Notes under the pieces: generated by a model
Seen by the model: the letters and a program-made list of their open reading frames with translations, nothing else
Told to the model about the DNA's origin: nothing
The model's database searches: none
Program-made: the position numbers and the translations under genes
Shown here: piece after piece, positions 46,101 to 58,437 of the stretch
Numbering within the stretch: the stretch's first letter is position 1
Layout of the letters: each line of letters begins with the position of its first letter
NCBI GenBank assembly: GCA_910574455.1
Contig: CAJSYZ010000004.1
Coordinates: 5,280,599-5,344,598, forward strand
DNA: 64,000 bases
Direction of reading: 5' to 3'
Source of the DNA: Trichaptum fuscoviolaceum
Lineage: Eukaryota; Basidiomycota; Agaricomycetes; Hymenochaetales; Trichaptaceae

Positions 46101-47100
46101 ACGAGATCCTAGATCATCGTACAATCCACCCGTCCTCTCCTCATTGTGCCTCTGAAGATCTCAAAGAAGTCTTTGCCCGCCCGAAATATTGCTACCTGTG
46201 TCCAACGTCACCCGAAAAGCGATTGCACACGCACACGCACACGCACACACTTTGCTGTTGCTGTTTGCTTGTGCTTTCAATTGCGATAGCGCGTACTATA
46301 ACAAGTGTCGTGTAACATGTGGAACTATCATTAGGAGGACAAGTGGGCAAAAGGTGAGTATAGTCTTACATATTTTGTTTGCACGTGTGGCAGTATTTCC
46401 TGGGATAACCCCCTTCTTCGTGCACTTGCCATGGTCGCTCCTTGTTGGAGGCTGCGCCTTCCTCGATTATGAGCCTGGCTCGTCGTCTCCCCACAAGAGC
46501 AATGTCCATTCCAGCGAGCTCCAGGCCGAATTCTCGCACAGAAACTGTTAGCAAAAATTCCTCGTTGACCGACACCCTTTCTATCTAGATTTCCAACAAG
46601 AGACAAGAGCACGCGGCGGGGGTGCAAGGCCGAGTCCTGCATTATCGGGCAAAATGCACATGAATGCATGAGATGGTCGGAGTGGGAGTCGAACAGGCGG
46701 CCGGCGGGTCTGTCCAAGTCTAAGTCCGAGCCAGGGGCAACAATGATAACGTAAGCGCTGGTACTTTGAATTGGACTTGGGTTGAAATTTCTGCGAAAGC
46801 CAGGTCATCACAAAACCGAGTCACCCGAGTCCGAATTGTCTGCCAGCACCTCACTTCGCCCGAACGTTTTTCGTTCTTTGGCACCGACGACCGACACGAA
46901 CGAAACGACACGACACGGCCTCCGCTAGCCTGAAACACGCTTCGTCTTAGCTGCTCTATCTCTCTGGTAACGATCTAATAAACTGCCAGAACCAGTGGCC
47001 TTTACGATAAATTGTCGATCGAGATTCGAGAGTACCATCCGACGAGACGAACATCACATAGGTCTTTTCAATACAGCGAACGGCCGACGAACAGCTTCAC

Positions 47101-49785
47101 ATGGCTGCGCAATCACAAGACCTCGTCGATATGCAGGAGGTACACACGGTGAACGGTATCCGCAGCGACGTCACGCCCGACGCACCCGCATCCGCTCAGC
47201 CCGCCATCGGGCTCATCGGTATGGGCGAGATGGGCCGCATGTACGCCGCGCACCTCGCGCGCGCAGGCTGGAAAAAGTAAGGCATGTGGTCTATTCTAGC
47301 TATCTTTCCTTCTCTTCTTGTTTGTCCTGAAGCGCGCCAGGGGGTGTGAGGAGAATTGGAGGCGAATGAATGGGATGATAATCGATTGTTTCTCTGTTTT
47401 AGGATACACGTCTGCGACCGACCGGAGAAATATGAGAAGCTCAGGGAGGATTACCAGAGTGCGTGGTTTCTGCTTCTGCTTTCTCCCCCTTGTCTCCCCG
47501 TTTTCAGCGTTCAATTCGACTCCCTTCCTACCTTTCTTCGAAATTTGGGCTCCTTATGGCATGCGCGCGCTTTCGCTCGTTGCCTCTTCTCTTCTGTAGT
47601 CAAGCATCTTGACTTCGAGATGCGCTTGTGCTGGGTTTCGCCGCTCTGTTCTATGCTGACCTTCTTTCATTTTGGCTTCTAGACGAACCCAGCATCACAG
47701 TCTATCCTGACGGACACGGCGTTTCGCGCACATCTGACTTCATCCTATACTCCGTTGAGGCCGAGTTCATTGACCGGGTGGTGGCCCAGTACGGTCCATG
47801 TGCGTATCTCCTTCCTACCCCTTTTCTTTTCTTATTCGTACCCTCCTCTTTCCCTTCACTCCGCTCCATTCTACTCAATCCGTATCTGATCCAATCCTGC
47901 TTGTCCAGCGATTTCTCTAACCCCCTTTGTATCGTCAAAGCAGCTCTTTGATGTCGATGTCATTTAGTCTTCTTCTACTACATATATCACACACTGTGCT
48001 AACATTACTTATGCTACAGCAACGAAGGTCGGAGCGATAGTCGGCGGACAAACCTCGGTGAAGGCGCCTGAGAAGGCTGCGTTCGAGAAGTACCTCCCTG
48101 AAGATGTGCAAATCGTCTCTTGCCACTCGCTACATGGACCCACGGTTTCTCCTCTCGGCCAGCCGCTGGTATGTATTGCAACGCATCCCCATTCGCTTCC
48201 TTGTCCTTGTTCGTGCCTCCCCTCTATCGAATGGCGCATTCGCTTCCCTGCTCCTTGTTATCGGCGAAACGTATCTTAGCCCGTCATGATCATCAACTTA
48301 GCGATTCCATTCCATTACTCACCATCTCTTCTAGGTGATCATCAAGCACCGCGCATCGGACGCGGCACAGGCCCTGGTCGAAAGCATCCTCCGACCGCTT
48401 CGGTCCCGATTCGTCTACCTGTCGTACGAAGATCATGACATGGTCACGGCCAACACGCAGGCGGTCACGCACGCCGCCTTCTTAAGGTGTGTCCGTCTGT
48501 CCGTCCTTAACTCCATTTACACACACTTGGCTCGGCTTCTTCTTTTCCGTCGATGCCATCAGCCGCTGGGAAATTATGTGCGTGTGTGTGGGATACGGCC
48601 CCTTTTCATAGAAGATAAACTTTCTCGCCCTCGCTGCCTCTTTTTTCCCTTTTGCCTCTTTGGCGTTTCAGACCTTATTTTCGTTCCCGTGCTGATCATT
48701 GATCATTGCCTTGATGATCTATCTCCGGCTTTTTGTCTTCCTATGTCCGGCATTTGCCTAATTCACCGATGGTTTCTCCTTGCGCCCTGGTTTCGCAATC
48801 CCCGCCCCTCTGACATGTCTCTACCTACAGCATGGGCACGGCCTGGGCTGCACAGAAGGCCTACCCTTGGGAACAAGGGTATTACGTCGGGGGGATTGAG
48901 ACGGTGAAGGTAAACATCATGCACCGCATCTACGCGAACAAATGGCACGTCTACGCCGGGCTCGCGATCCTGAACCCGTCTGCGCGCGTGCAGATCGACC
49001 AGTACGCGGCGAGTACGACAGACTTGTTCAAGCTCATGCTCGCGGGCGACCGAGCCGCGCTCCGTGCACGCCTGTACGCGGCGCGTCAGAAGGTCTTCGT
49101 AGATGGTCAGGACGCGCAGGCGAACCCGACGATCCTGCTCAGCGAAGATGTTCTCGACCGCTTCAGCCTCGGCAAAAAGCCACAGCAGGGCGTCGTCACC
49201 TCGCCCATCTCCCCGTCAGCCCACAACACCAACGCCAACTCGCACCTCTCCCTCCTCGCCATGGTCGACTGCTGGGCCGCGCTCGGCATCCACCCTTTCG
49301 TTCATCTCGCGCTCGCCGCGACACCAATCTTCCGCCTTTGGATCGGCGTCGCCGAGTACCTCTTCCGTGCACCCGCGCGGCTCGATGCCGCCATCGAGGC
49401 GGCGCTTCGTGACGTCTCGCACCGCGCAGACGACCTCGAGTTCGTCGTCGCCGCGCGTGGGTGGAGCCAGGCGGTCAGCTTCGGGAACTTCGAGCTCTAT
49501 CGCGAGCGGTTCGAGCAGACCGCGGCGTTCTTCCGCCCGCGCTTCGCTGAGAGCGCGCGCCTGGGCGGGGAGATGATCCGTGCGATCCTGGACAGCAGTC
49601 CCGGTGCTGGCGGGAATGGCGGGAATGCTGCGGCTGCGGTGCACGTGAGCCCGGGTGCTGAAGGCGATACTTCGCCTGAAACTTCGCGTTCGGCGTCCGG
49701 TACGACTACGCTACTTTCTGTACCTTCGATACCTTCGCGCGCCACCAAAGAACCTACCAAGCTCAAACCCCCGGCTACTGGATGA
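47101..49785 (+). CDS. TYR1: Prephenate dehydrogenase (tyrosine biosynthesis)
   Basis: Six exons, 47101-47276, 47403-47458, 47683-47799, 48020-48168, 48335-48486 and 48831-49785, give 534 codons in phase. An NADP-binding Rossmann motif sits near residue 40 (IGLIGMGEMGRMYAAHLARA, G-x-G-x-x-G). It is followed by HVCDRPEKYEKL, SDFILYSVEAEFIDRVV, VGGQTSVKAPE, and the VSCHSLHGPTVSPLGQPL motif that holds the catalytic His of TyrA-type enzymes. The helical dimerisation domain follows: VTANTQAVTHAAFLSMGTAW, then GGIETVKVNIMHRIYANKWH. This order and length match fungal Tyr1, which oxidatively decarboxylates prephenate to 4-hydroxyphenylpyruvate in the cytosol. The last 60 residues are Ser/Thr/Ala-rich. 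It lies between two convergent Zn2Cys6 paralogues. No lesion seen. Confidence 0.93.
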
Positions 49786-52700
49786 CGTGGACCAAACTCA
49801 GAGCTTCTTTTGCGGTGTTATCGGAGCGTGTTGACGTTGCAGTCTAAACGCAATAGAATAGTAGTATTTGACTTGTACGTACAGTAGGAATACAGAAGAA
49901 CAGAACAACTATGTAACGTATTGATACAGCTGTTGAGGAAGGCGGATGCAGAGTGTACAGGTGGTCTAGATAACGAAGAAGGATGTATATTATGTACATG
50001 GGTGCGCGATTGTAAGGAAAGCATTGAGAATAGCAGCCAGCGAACTTGAAGATGCCACGCGAAATTATTAGAAGCCCTGTGGCGAGGTATGATGTAACAA
50101 TGATATGAAACAGCGTATGCAACAGTCTGGTTGGCAGATAGCCGAGACGCAGTGAGTTCTATAGATACAATGGGAACAGGACAAAGCACGGGTGTAAGCA
50201 GAGGGTATAAACAAATGTGACATTGGCATCTCGGGCTTGAGAATCAAAGCAAATGGAAGCGAAGCGAGGGAGAAGCGCAATGGATGGAGACAACGTTTGA
50301 TCCTGTCTGTTCGAAGATGAGGTGATCACAACAATGGACATCATATCATGTGGGAAATGAGCAAGAAGAAGAGAAACGAGGGGGGAAAAGATCGTTTGGA
50401 AATGAAGCAGTGAAATTAGTTGTGCGATTAGGGACATGCCGGGGGGGAACAATGCACATAAGGGAAGAATAAGTTTAAGTTAAGAGGTAAATGACAGCAA
50501 GACTGTGAAGTAATGTCCTGATGCACGTGAAATAAGAAAAAAAGGACGAGAGATTTGAAAATGTGATTTGTGTATGAGGAAAGGTCCAGGTGGGGTGTGT
50601 GTAGCGTATGATGCAGAAGAGGGCATGCAGGGTCATGAAGGATCGTCAAGAATAATAAGAATAAAACATACAGAGAGAAAGAAAAAAAAGAAGCGAAAAG
50701 TGAAAAAATTAACACAAGCAGTCTGATTAAGCCGCGCGCGCGCCGATCGGATAGGAGATATGCATTGCAAATAAGATAATTGGTATGTATGATGTATGAT
50801 GAAAGAGACGGGGGAGGTCCATGAGGGCGACGAATCGAGTAGCACATGCGTTGGCTGCACGTCCGAGCATGCACCGTGGCGTGGCGCGAGTTCCATCGGA
50901 CGGAGCATAGCTACATATCACGGATGCGCGTTTGATTTATGGAATAGGTGATAGACGTAGGATTAGAGGGAAGGGGAGATCGGTGGGCTGGTCTGGACTT
51001 CTCTGTTCTCGCTGCTTGCTCGGCACGACAGCAAACGCAACGCAAGAATACCATTGCGCACGCCCTCGCTCGCTCGCTCATCACGCACAACGGCCGTCCG
51101 AAAAGACCTGGATGCCGGTGACTCGCGCACGTAGATCTACATGACCGATTGTAGTCTGGGCGTCATGGGCCACGAGCTGAGTGCGAGGTGTGCGGTTTTG
51201 GGTAAGTCCGCAAGGGGAGGGATGGCCTGCCAGCTGAGCCTGCTGCTGCGACTTGCATATTGTTTTTTTTTTTTTTGCATATGACACCGCACAGCACTGC
51301 CGTTACGCCACATATGATCATTAACGCGTGAAAGGGGTGCTCAAGGCCGAAGTGGACGGAGATAAATAACACGTTAACCGATTTGTTTGGGGAAACAGGA
51401 CGAATCTGTGTCACGGCACACGGCACACGGCGTCAACACCACAAGACAAGACAGGGCAGGGCAGAGCGCACATACCACACAAACATGTACGTCTCTGTCA
51501 TTTTGATGGGCCGTAAGGAACCATATGTGATGCCAGTGCGAGCGAGCGGGGCCCAGCTGAGACGTCAAGTTCAAACCCTTCATCATGCGCTATCCCCAAG
51601 CGACCTTATGGCGAACGGCTCTGTCCTGCTCTTGCCCAGAGCGAGAGAGCATATGAAACTCCTGTCAGGAAAGGAGTACGCAAGCATCATTACCCAGATG
51701 ATGCCCAGTCGATCGTCCCAATTTTGCGTCAACGGCGATGCGGAAGGACGGTGGAAGTGACAGGACTAGACGCACACCGCGCGCCAGTGAGTGACCGCAT
51801 TGAAACGTCGATCTGGGAACTGTCAAATGGGGATCTAAACGAGCAAGAGGCATGTCTGGGCGCCTTGTGGTCCTAACACCAACGTCCGAAGAGCCGTGTA
51901 AGATAATCAATCGGGGCTACGACTACGGGGAGCGAATGTGGTGTGCCGACCCTTCCCTTTATCCCCTATCCCCTTCTCGAGCAATCATGTTGAGCGTAGA
52001 TGACTGAGAACGTGACCGTCAGTCGAATCCGAAACAGCTATCCGTATGGCCTGAGCGCAGTGCCGAGCAGACAAACATCCAACCGGGTCCTTCGAACAGA
52101 CGGAAAACACGGATCAGATCCAAAAACCGATGCAGAAGGAAGGGGTGGAGGGAGACAAGACGCCTGCATTAAAGTGTGACAAATATTCGCGTATACGAAT
52201 GGTCGCCTTGCGAGGGGGAGAAGTTGATATTATTAAAACAGTCTGCTGACGATGTCATTTGGTTCGAGTGTGACTTGTGATGTGTGTGCCTTTTGGGAAA
52301 AGGTATTTGGCAGCAGCCCTCTCGCGCACCCAGACCAGAGAGATATTAAAGGCAAGAGGAATAAACGAGTATTATGTGTGTTTTGTGTGTATTGAAGTAC
52401 GGTGATGATGGCAAGGAGGTGTGAGAGGTGTGACAGTCATGGCGTGAGAGGTGAGAGAACGAGAGAGATGGTGGCACAGCCGTGGTACTCCCCGAACCCT
52501 GCGATGAGGATGGGGATTGGAGATAGATGAAAGGAAAGAGCGTGAGCGCGAGTGCGACTCGGCATCCTCGACGGAGAGTATAACGCTGGAATAAGCAGCT
52601 CCGAGCGCGCAGTGTTCGAAGGCACCAGGGTCGAGTCGAGTAGATGCGGGCTGCGGATCGCAAGTAGCGGTTTGATAAGCAAGACAGGACAAGAGGCCGT

Positions 52701-52971
52701 CACGGACGAGGGCATCTCCTTTCGGGTGCTCGGGTGCTCAGACGCGAGCGCGACGAATGCAAAACAACAAATACAGTCCAACGGCGGGTGGATTGGACGC
52801 CACTTGAGATCGCGAGACCGAAAATAAGAGCAAAAAAAATGAGATGTTTTGGGTGATGGCCGATGTTACATTCCCCGAGACTCGAAGCTTTGTTATCCTA
52901 TCCCCTTGCGATAGAATAGGATGTGAGAGGGGGGGAAGGGGGTAAAGCGCCCCGATCCACGCCCGAATGCA

Positions 52972-53013
52972 CAGCCATCCGCCATCCGCCATCCGCCATC
53001 CGCCATCCGCCAC
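52972..53013. repeat. (CCGCCAT)n minisatellite
   Basis: About five consecutive heptamers. Confidence 0.9.
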
Positions 53014-53209
53014 CAAACCGCTTGAACGCCCAGAAAAGTAGTTATGCTGAATCACTGTCAAATGACCCGTAGCGCGGAGGGTTCCTGAGAAGGAGAATGG
53101 AGAGCGGCGAACGGCGAACGGCGAACGGCGAGGGGGAGAACGGCAACGTCGAGTGTGTGGGATAGGAGGCAGGGTCGAAGGTGTGGCGCGGGGCTGGCCT
53201 GACGGGCGG

Positions 53210-53262
53210 GCGGGTAGGTGGGGTAGGTAGGGTAGGTAGGGTAGGTAAGGCGAATAGGGCAA
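53210..53262. repeat. GTAGGTAGG-type tandem repeat
   Basis: Imperfect array of GGGTAGGTA units, reading like a degenerate 9 bp repeat. Confidence 0.85.
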
Positions 53263-53524
53263 ATAGGGTAGGCAAGGCAGGGTCGGTGGAGGGGAGAGCG
53301 GGCTCTTGGATATCCTCCGGACGCGCCCCCGAAGGCAAGTTTAATAACATAAGGATAGTGAAGTGAATGATGGGCGAATAAATACTCGATTGAACGTTGC
53401 GCGGGACGCAAGTAGGTTGGCACGACCACGACCACGACGCGACGCGATGCGATGCGATCGAGGGAGAGATCGGGCGGGAGGGCAAGAGGACGAGAGGGCG
53501 TAATAGCTAATTACGACCGATGGC

Positions 53525-55988
53525 CTACGATCGTCCGTCCGGACGCCAGGTCGGGCTCTTATTCGTCGTCGTCATCGTCGTTGGGGGAGAGCGTGTATTA
53601 GAGGTAGCCTGAGGCTGCACTGTGGGTTTGTAAAGAAGGAGATTAGTATAATCATTCAATAAGTTTTGAATCATGAAAAAGAAGACATCAACGTGTATGA
53701 AGCACGGAGTACCGAAAAGAGAGTAAGGAGTGGAGTCGAGTAGAGTAAAGGAGAGTAAATAAAGGAGAGAAGAGAAGAGTATGGTGAAGCTGAGCTGGAC
53801 TGAGCTGAATGAAAACGAACAAAGAATACACACCTCTCATCCCACTACCTTCGCCAGTGACAAAACCAGCACCAGCACCAGACGACCCAGGCCTCTCTTG
53901 CGGACCCGCACCCGCTGTCCTCGGTCGCGAGCGGTCCCGGTCCCGGTCACGATGCGATTGCGATTGCACGCTGTGGACGTGCATCCCGGTCCGCGGGGAG
54001 TGCAGAGCGAGCGCGAGCACGCTCGCGCTCGCTCGGCGTTGGTGCGCGGGCGGGTGCTGGTTGGATAAGGCGGGGGGTGCGGGGTAGCTTGAAGAAGGTA
54101 TCGGTTGTCGACGGTCGATTCGGTCGCGGTCGGTGCTGGTTCCCATTGTTCCCGGGCCTGCTAATCCCACTCCCATTCCTCCTAAACCCAGTCCCCCTAA
54201 TCCCACAGACGGCGACTGGACCGTCCTCCTCCTCTCCCTATCTCTCTCCCTCTCCCTTTCTCTCTCCCTTTCTCTGTCTCCCTCTCGATCCCCCAGCCCC
54301 AACCCCATACCCATACCCATACCCAACCCCGGCATAGACGACTGCACGCCCGACGGCGCATGCGCATGCGCAAGGAGCTCAGGGTGCAGCGCGTAGAGGA
54401 CGCGCTCCATCCTGCCGACGCGCTCCTCGAGCGCGCGGTGTCTTCCCGCGAGGTCGTCCCACTCGGCGCGCGCGACGTATTTGTCTCTGTGAGATTTGTG
54501 TAAGGAGGGAAGGGAAGGGGAGAGGAGGGGGAAGTCAGTTTGGTTTGGTTTGTTTGTTGTACGTGGGGGAGATTTCGTAGGAAATAAAAAGGCAGGAGAA
54601 CCGAAGCACGAAGCACGAAGCACGAAGCAGGGTGTAAGAAGGGGGGGATGAGGGAACCAGAGAAAGCAAAACGCAAAACGCAAAACGCAAAAAGTAAAGA
54701 AGCAAGAAAGCAAGAGAGACATACACTGGTTCGATGATGTGCCAGACGCACTTGGAGGGCTCGCCTCTGCGCGCACAGGGCCCGCACGGGTGGAGGCGGT
54801 CGCACTTGATCTTGCGCCGCTTGCACTCTGGTCATTTTCCAGGCCGGGTACCATGCACGATGCGTATTGAGTTCGTGTTCGTTTGGTGTGTGTATCGTGT
54901 ATCGTGTATCGTGGTACGGTGTTTGTATGTCGTGTTTGAGTCGGTGTATCGTAGACCATCGACCATGCATCGTATAACACAGAGAATTGAAGGTGGAGAC
55001 GGAGAAGAGCACAAAGAATCAAATCAAATCACCGACCGTCAGTCTTTGTTCTACGGCACCACTCTGAAATTATGCACGCACCTGTACAGCTCAACGCCTG
55101 CCGCCGCCGCTTCTTCTTCGGCGGGTCCGAGTCGTCCGGGTTGAACATCATGCTGCCCCCACTGCCCCCTCCTCCCCCACCACCTCCTCCGCCTCCTGCG
55201 CTGTGCCAGTGCTCACCATACCCGCCACCGTAGCTCGTCGACGCGCCGTGGGCACCGTCGTCATCGGAGTCCGCACCGCCGCTCAGCGAGAGCGAGCCGC
55301 CCCCGCCGTCGGACGTGCGGCCCAGCCCGGCGTGCGATGAGGGGCCTTGCTGGGTCTGGGTTGGTACGCGTGGGGATGTCGTCTGTGGATGGCCGTGGTT
55401 GTGGCCGTGGCCGTGACCAGGATGACTTGGGCTGGAATAGGGACCAGGACGGGCACCGGAGAGCGCGAAGTACGGCCCACTCGCACCCGGTGGAAGGCTG
55501 TGGTTTTGCAGGAAGTCGGGGAGCGGCGCAGGTTGTTGAGGTTGTTGAGGCTGCGGGTGCGGTTGCGGTTGCGGCTGTGGGCGGAGGAACGGCGAGGTGT
55601 GCGCGGGCGGGAGGTCGGGATTGAGTTGGTGGATGGACGGCAGCGGCTGCCCATGCCCATGCCCGTGTCCATGCCCGCGCACCGGCGGCGGCTGGGGCAC
55701 AGGTGCGGTTGTGGGAGAGTCAGAGTCACGGCCGGCGTCGGGGTCAGGACGAGGTCGTTTCGGTGAGCGCCGCGCCCTGTCGCGTTCCATCTCAGTGGGT
55801 GTCTGCGTGCGCGCGCGCCGCGCCGACGACGACGACGGGCCCGGCGGGGTGTTGAAGACCTGCTGCTGCGGCCTGCGTGCCGACGGCGGCGATGTCGACG
55901 TGGATGCAGACGGCGGGCGGAGGTCGGGATGCGGGTGCGGGTGCGGGTGCGGGTGCGGGTCGGACAGCCTGCGCGCGGCGGGCTGCAT
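53525..55988 (-). CDS. Zn(II)2Cys6 transcription factor, copy B
   Basis: Four exons, 55082-55988, 54725-54827, 53834-54486 and 53525-53619, give 585 codons in phase. The protein starts MQPAARRLSDPHPH, with a Pro/His/Gln-rich disordered N-terminus. The zinc cluster is again split at the same codon by intron 1: RRQALSCT, then ECKRRKIKCDRLHPCGPCAR and PSKC. Exon 2 is 103 nt in both copies. A KYVARAEWDDLAGRHRALEE coiled coil follows, then low-complexity Arg/Asp/Glu runs. The last exon adds VQPQATSNTRSPPTTM and ends RPDGRS, absent from copy A. The shared motif LPSIHxLxPDLPP in the N-terminal halves confirms paralogy with copy A. It is a nuclear DNA-binding regulator; its targets are unknown. Confidence 0.89.
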
Positions 55989-57087
55989 GGCGCTGATTCT
56001 TCTTCAGGGGACTATCTGTCTACGTGAGGGGATGCATAGGCGTAATCGATTTGTATGTATAGCCAGCCCACAAGGGGGGAGGAGGAGGAGGAGGGACAGC
56101 CATCCAGCATAGCCCATCCGTCCTTTATAAAAATCGACGACATCGCCGTCACAGTCTAAGAAACAGGCGGAAACAAAAAAGCAAAAGCGCGTCAGCATGC
56201 CACCAGTGCATATGATCGTGATGCAAAAATTAAATTAAATTCGGAAAAAAAAAATATAATCATAAATTAAAATTTTAGATCTGACTCAGGCTCGCTGTGC
56301 TGTCGGTTCGGTTCGCAAGATCTGGTAATGGCCTGGCACGCGCTCAGGCTCAGGCTCAGGCTGCCAGTGAGACGTCATTACGGAATTGCCTTTCGTGGCA
56401 CATATCCAGATTCAGGCTCAGGCTCTGAGATCTCTCGGCTGCTGAGCCCTTCGTCACACAGAAGCACGGCGTCACACACGCGTTTCGTCTTTCATTTCGG
56501 GTTCGGACGAGAACAGCAAGCGTCGTGCGTCGTGCGTCGTCATCTTCCGCGCCTCGCTCCCATCGTATCGCCAAACCAATCCAAATCCAAATCAGAATCA
56601 AGCCAGTCTCCATCAAAGCAGAGAAGAAAGCAAGCAAAAAAAAACCAGTGTCCATCCCTACCGTCCCGGCCTTCTTTTCCTTTCTCTTCCTTCGGTACCT
56701 CGGAAAGAAACAAATGTTCGTCCGAGAATAACACACACACTGAGCACTCCCGGACCTTCGTCGGCATCGGTCTGTGTGCACGCGCTCACACAAGGAAGAA
56801 CGCGAGTTCGCTGACCGCTGACCTGTCCGACGTGTTAAGCTTTTTAGCGTATCTCGCCGGCGAGCCCCGACAGCCGTGTTAACTCCGGCTTCAACACTCA
56901 CGCTTCGACTGGCTGGCCCAACGTGATCTCCGAAGTTACACGAGAAAGAAGCGCGCAAAAAACGACAAAAAAAACTTGCAGAAGGTCGAAGGCGACTTAC
57001 TCGGGTACTCGGTACTCGGCAGGCTCTGAGCGCCCAGGGGAAGCATCTAACAAAAGCTTCTTCCATTCATACCTATCGAGTTTCATC

Positions 57088-57114
57088 CCTTGACCTTGAC
57101 CTTGACCTTGACCT
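57088..57114. repeat. (CCTTGA)n hexamer repeat, first array
   Basis: About four units of TTGACC; the same hexamer recurs at 57731. Confidence 0.9.
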
Positions 57115-57730
57115 GGGACGGAGAAGGGAGACTTCATTTCCGTAAGTCACACGCGTAAATTAGTACATACTGTATATACTATGTACTCGGGGCTTACGTC
57201 ACAGCGTGCTAACCTCACTGGCAGCCTCTCGGATCAGGCCAAGTGGGCTCAGGCTCAAGGCTCCCCGGCGTTAGCCGCCCATGACTATGACAATGCCAGT
57301 GATGACTCGGAATCGCTTGTTTCTGCGATCTGTTTCTGTTTCTCCAATCCACCAGCACTCTTCGAGTCTGTGTGTCTGTGTCTATGCCAGTGCGCTAGGA
57401 AATAAGTAAGTAAGTAAGTACGCGCCTCTACAAACATGCAAGTGTATAGTTTTGTTGACGCTACCCATCAGGCTCAGGCTCAGGCTATGACTCGTATTTA
57501 TGTTCCAGTATCAGGCTATCAGCTACCTTAAGCTTCCCTCAGGCGACGAACACGCCGTAAGCGAACGTCTTCGAATCCGATCGAGCTCAACTCGGGCTCG
57601 GGCTGGTATCTCCCCAAACACCATCTAAGAGCAAACATTCTCGTCTCGGGTATCACACTTCCTCGAAATAGCGACAAAGGACAACAGGCAAGCATGCGCT
57701 AATTCTGGGCGAAAACATCACTGGCGGAGT

Positions 57731-57762
<32 letters not shown>

Positions 57763-57764
57763 TT
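57731..57764. repeat. (CCTTGA)n hexamer repeat, second array
   Basis: Five and a half units of the same hexamer as at 57088, same orientation. Confidence 0.9.
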
Positions 57765-57969
57765 AAACTACGCGGGACATCAGCAGCAGCAACAACAGCA
57801 GCATCGCTTGTTGTTGAGAAGGCCGGTGCGCTTGCGTTTGCGGGTTTGCCGGGTATGATCCAGGCTAGATATCCGCGAGCGTTTGGGAACTCACCGGGCT
57901 CTGACATCCGTTTCTCGATCTCTATGTAAAGCCCGTTCCAACATCTCGCCCTTTCCTCCGTTTCTTCAC

Positions 57970-58012
57970 TCCATCCATCCATCCATCCATCCATCCATCC
58001 GTCCGTCCGTCC
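57970..58012. repeat. (CATC)n(CGTC)n microsatellite
   Basis: About seven CATC units followed by three or four CGTC units. Confidence 0.95.
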
Positions 58013-58385
58013 GCGCATCAGTAATAATGATCCGCGTGGAGCTCGATCTCATTCTCGTTTTCCTCAAACACTCAGATATACATACATTAGATTAGGTACG
58101 CGCACGCGCACGCCGTTAATGCTTATGCTTATGTTTATATCCTCGCTCGTTCGGCAGTCGTTGTCGTCATCACTCATCTTCTATAATCTGTGATCTGTGA
58201 TCTATGATCGACACAGCCTGCGTCAGAACAGATCAATACTCAGCACTCAGCACTCAGCACTCAACACTCAACACTCGGCACTCGGCACTCGGCATTCGGT
58301 GCTCAGTGCAGCGTGCACAGTCGCCTTGCTTTGTGTGACGTGTCCTACCATCTTCTCGTCCTCTGCGGTGCGCGATCGAGACGGA

Positions 58386-58437
58386 ACACAGACACAGACA
58401 CAGACACAGACACAGACACAGACACAGACACAGACAC
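58386..58437. repeat. (ACACAG)n microsatellite
   Basis: About eight ACACAG hexamers. Confidence 0.95.

Larger units (their letters stand above)
43812..47100. other. Intergenic region
   Basis: No supported gene. Contains a poly-C tract (44099-44112), TTTTAG repeats (44669-44702), clustered TCCGAGTC octamers (44276-46000) and the inverted dispersed repeat at 45985. The last part is the promoter region of TYR1. Confidence 0.5.
49786..53524. other. Intergenic region between TYR1 and the second Zn2Cys6 gene
   Basis: No supported gene. Contains a poly-T run (51263-51275), TGCCAGTG at 51531, a (CCGCCAT)n repeat (52972-53013), GAACGGC repeats (53107-53132) and a GTAGGTAGG-type repeat (53210-53262). 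Likely includes both 3' UTRs. Confidence 0.5.

Noticed and set aside
46640..46730. tRNA-like B-box word (TTCGACTCCC on the minus strand)
   Set aside because: No complete cloverleaf or acceptor stem could be folded, and the anticodon arm is not convincing.
53688..55022. A single 444-codon minus-strand frame through the second Zn2Cys6 gene
   Set aside because: Part of it is real coding sequence, but it reads through introns 1, 2 and 3. The four-exon model restores the zinc cluster and gives clean phases.
57970..58012. CRISPR-like short repeats
   Set aside because: A contiguous tetranucleotide microsatellite without spacers, in a eukaryotic genome.
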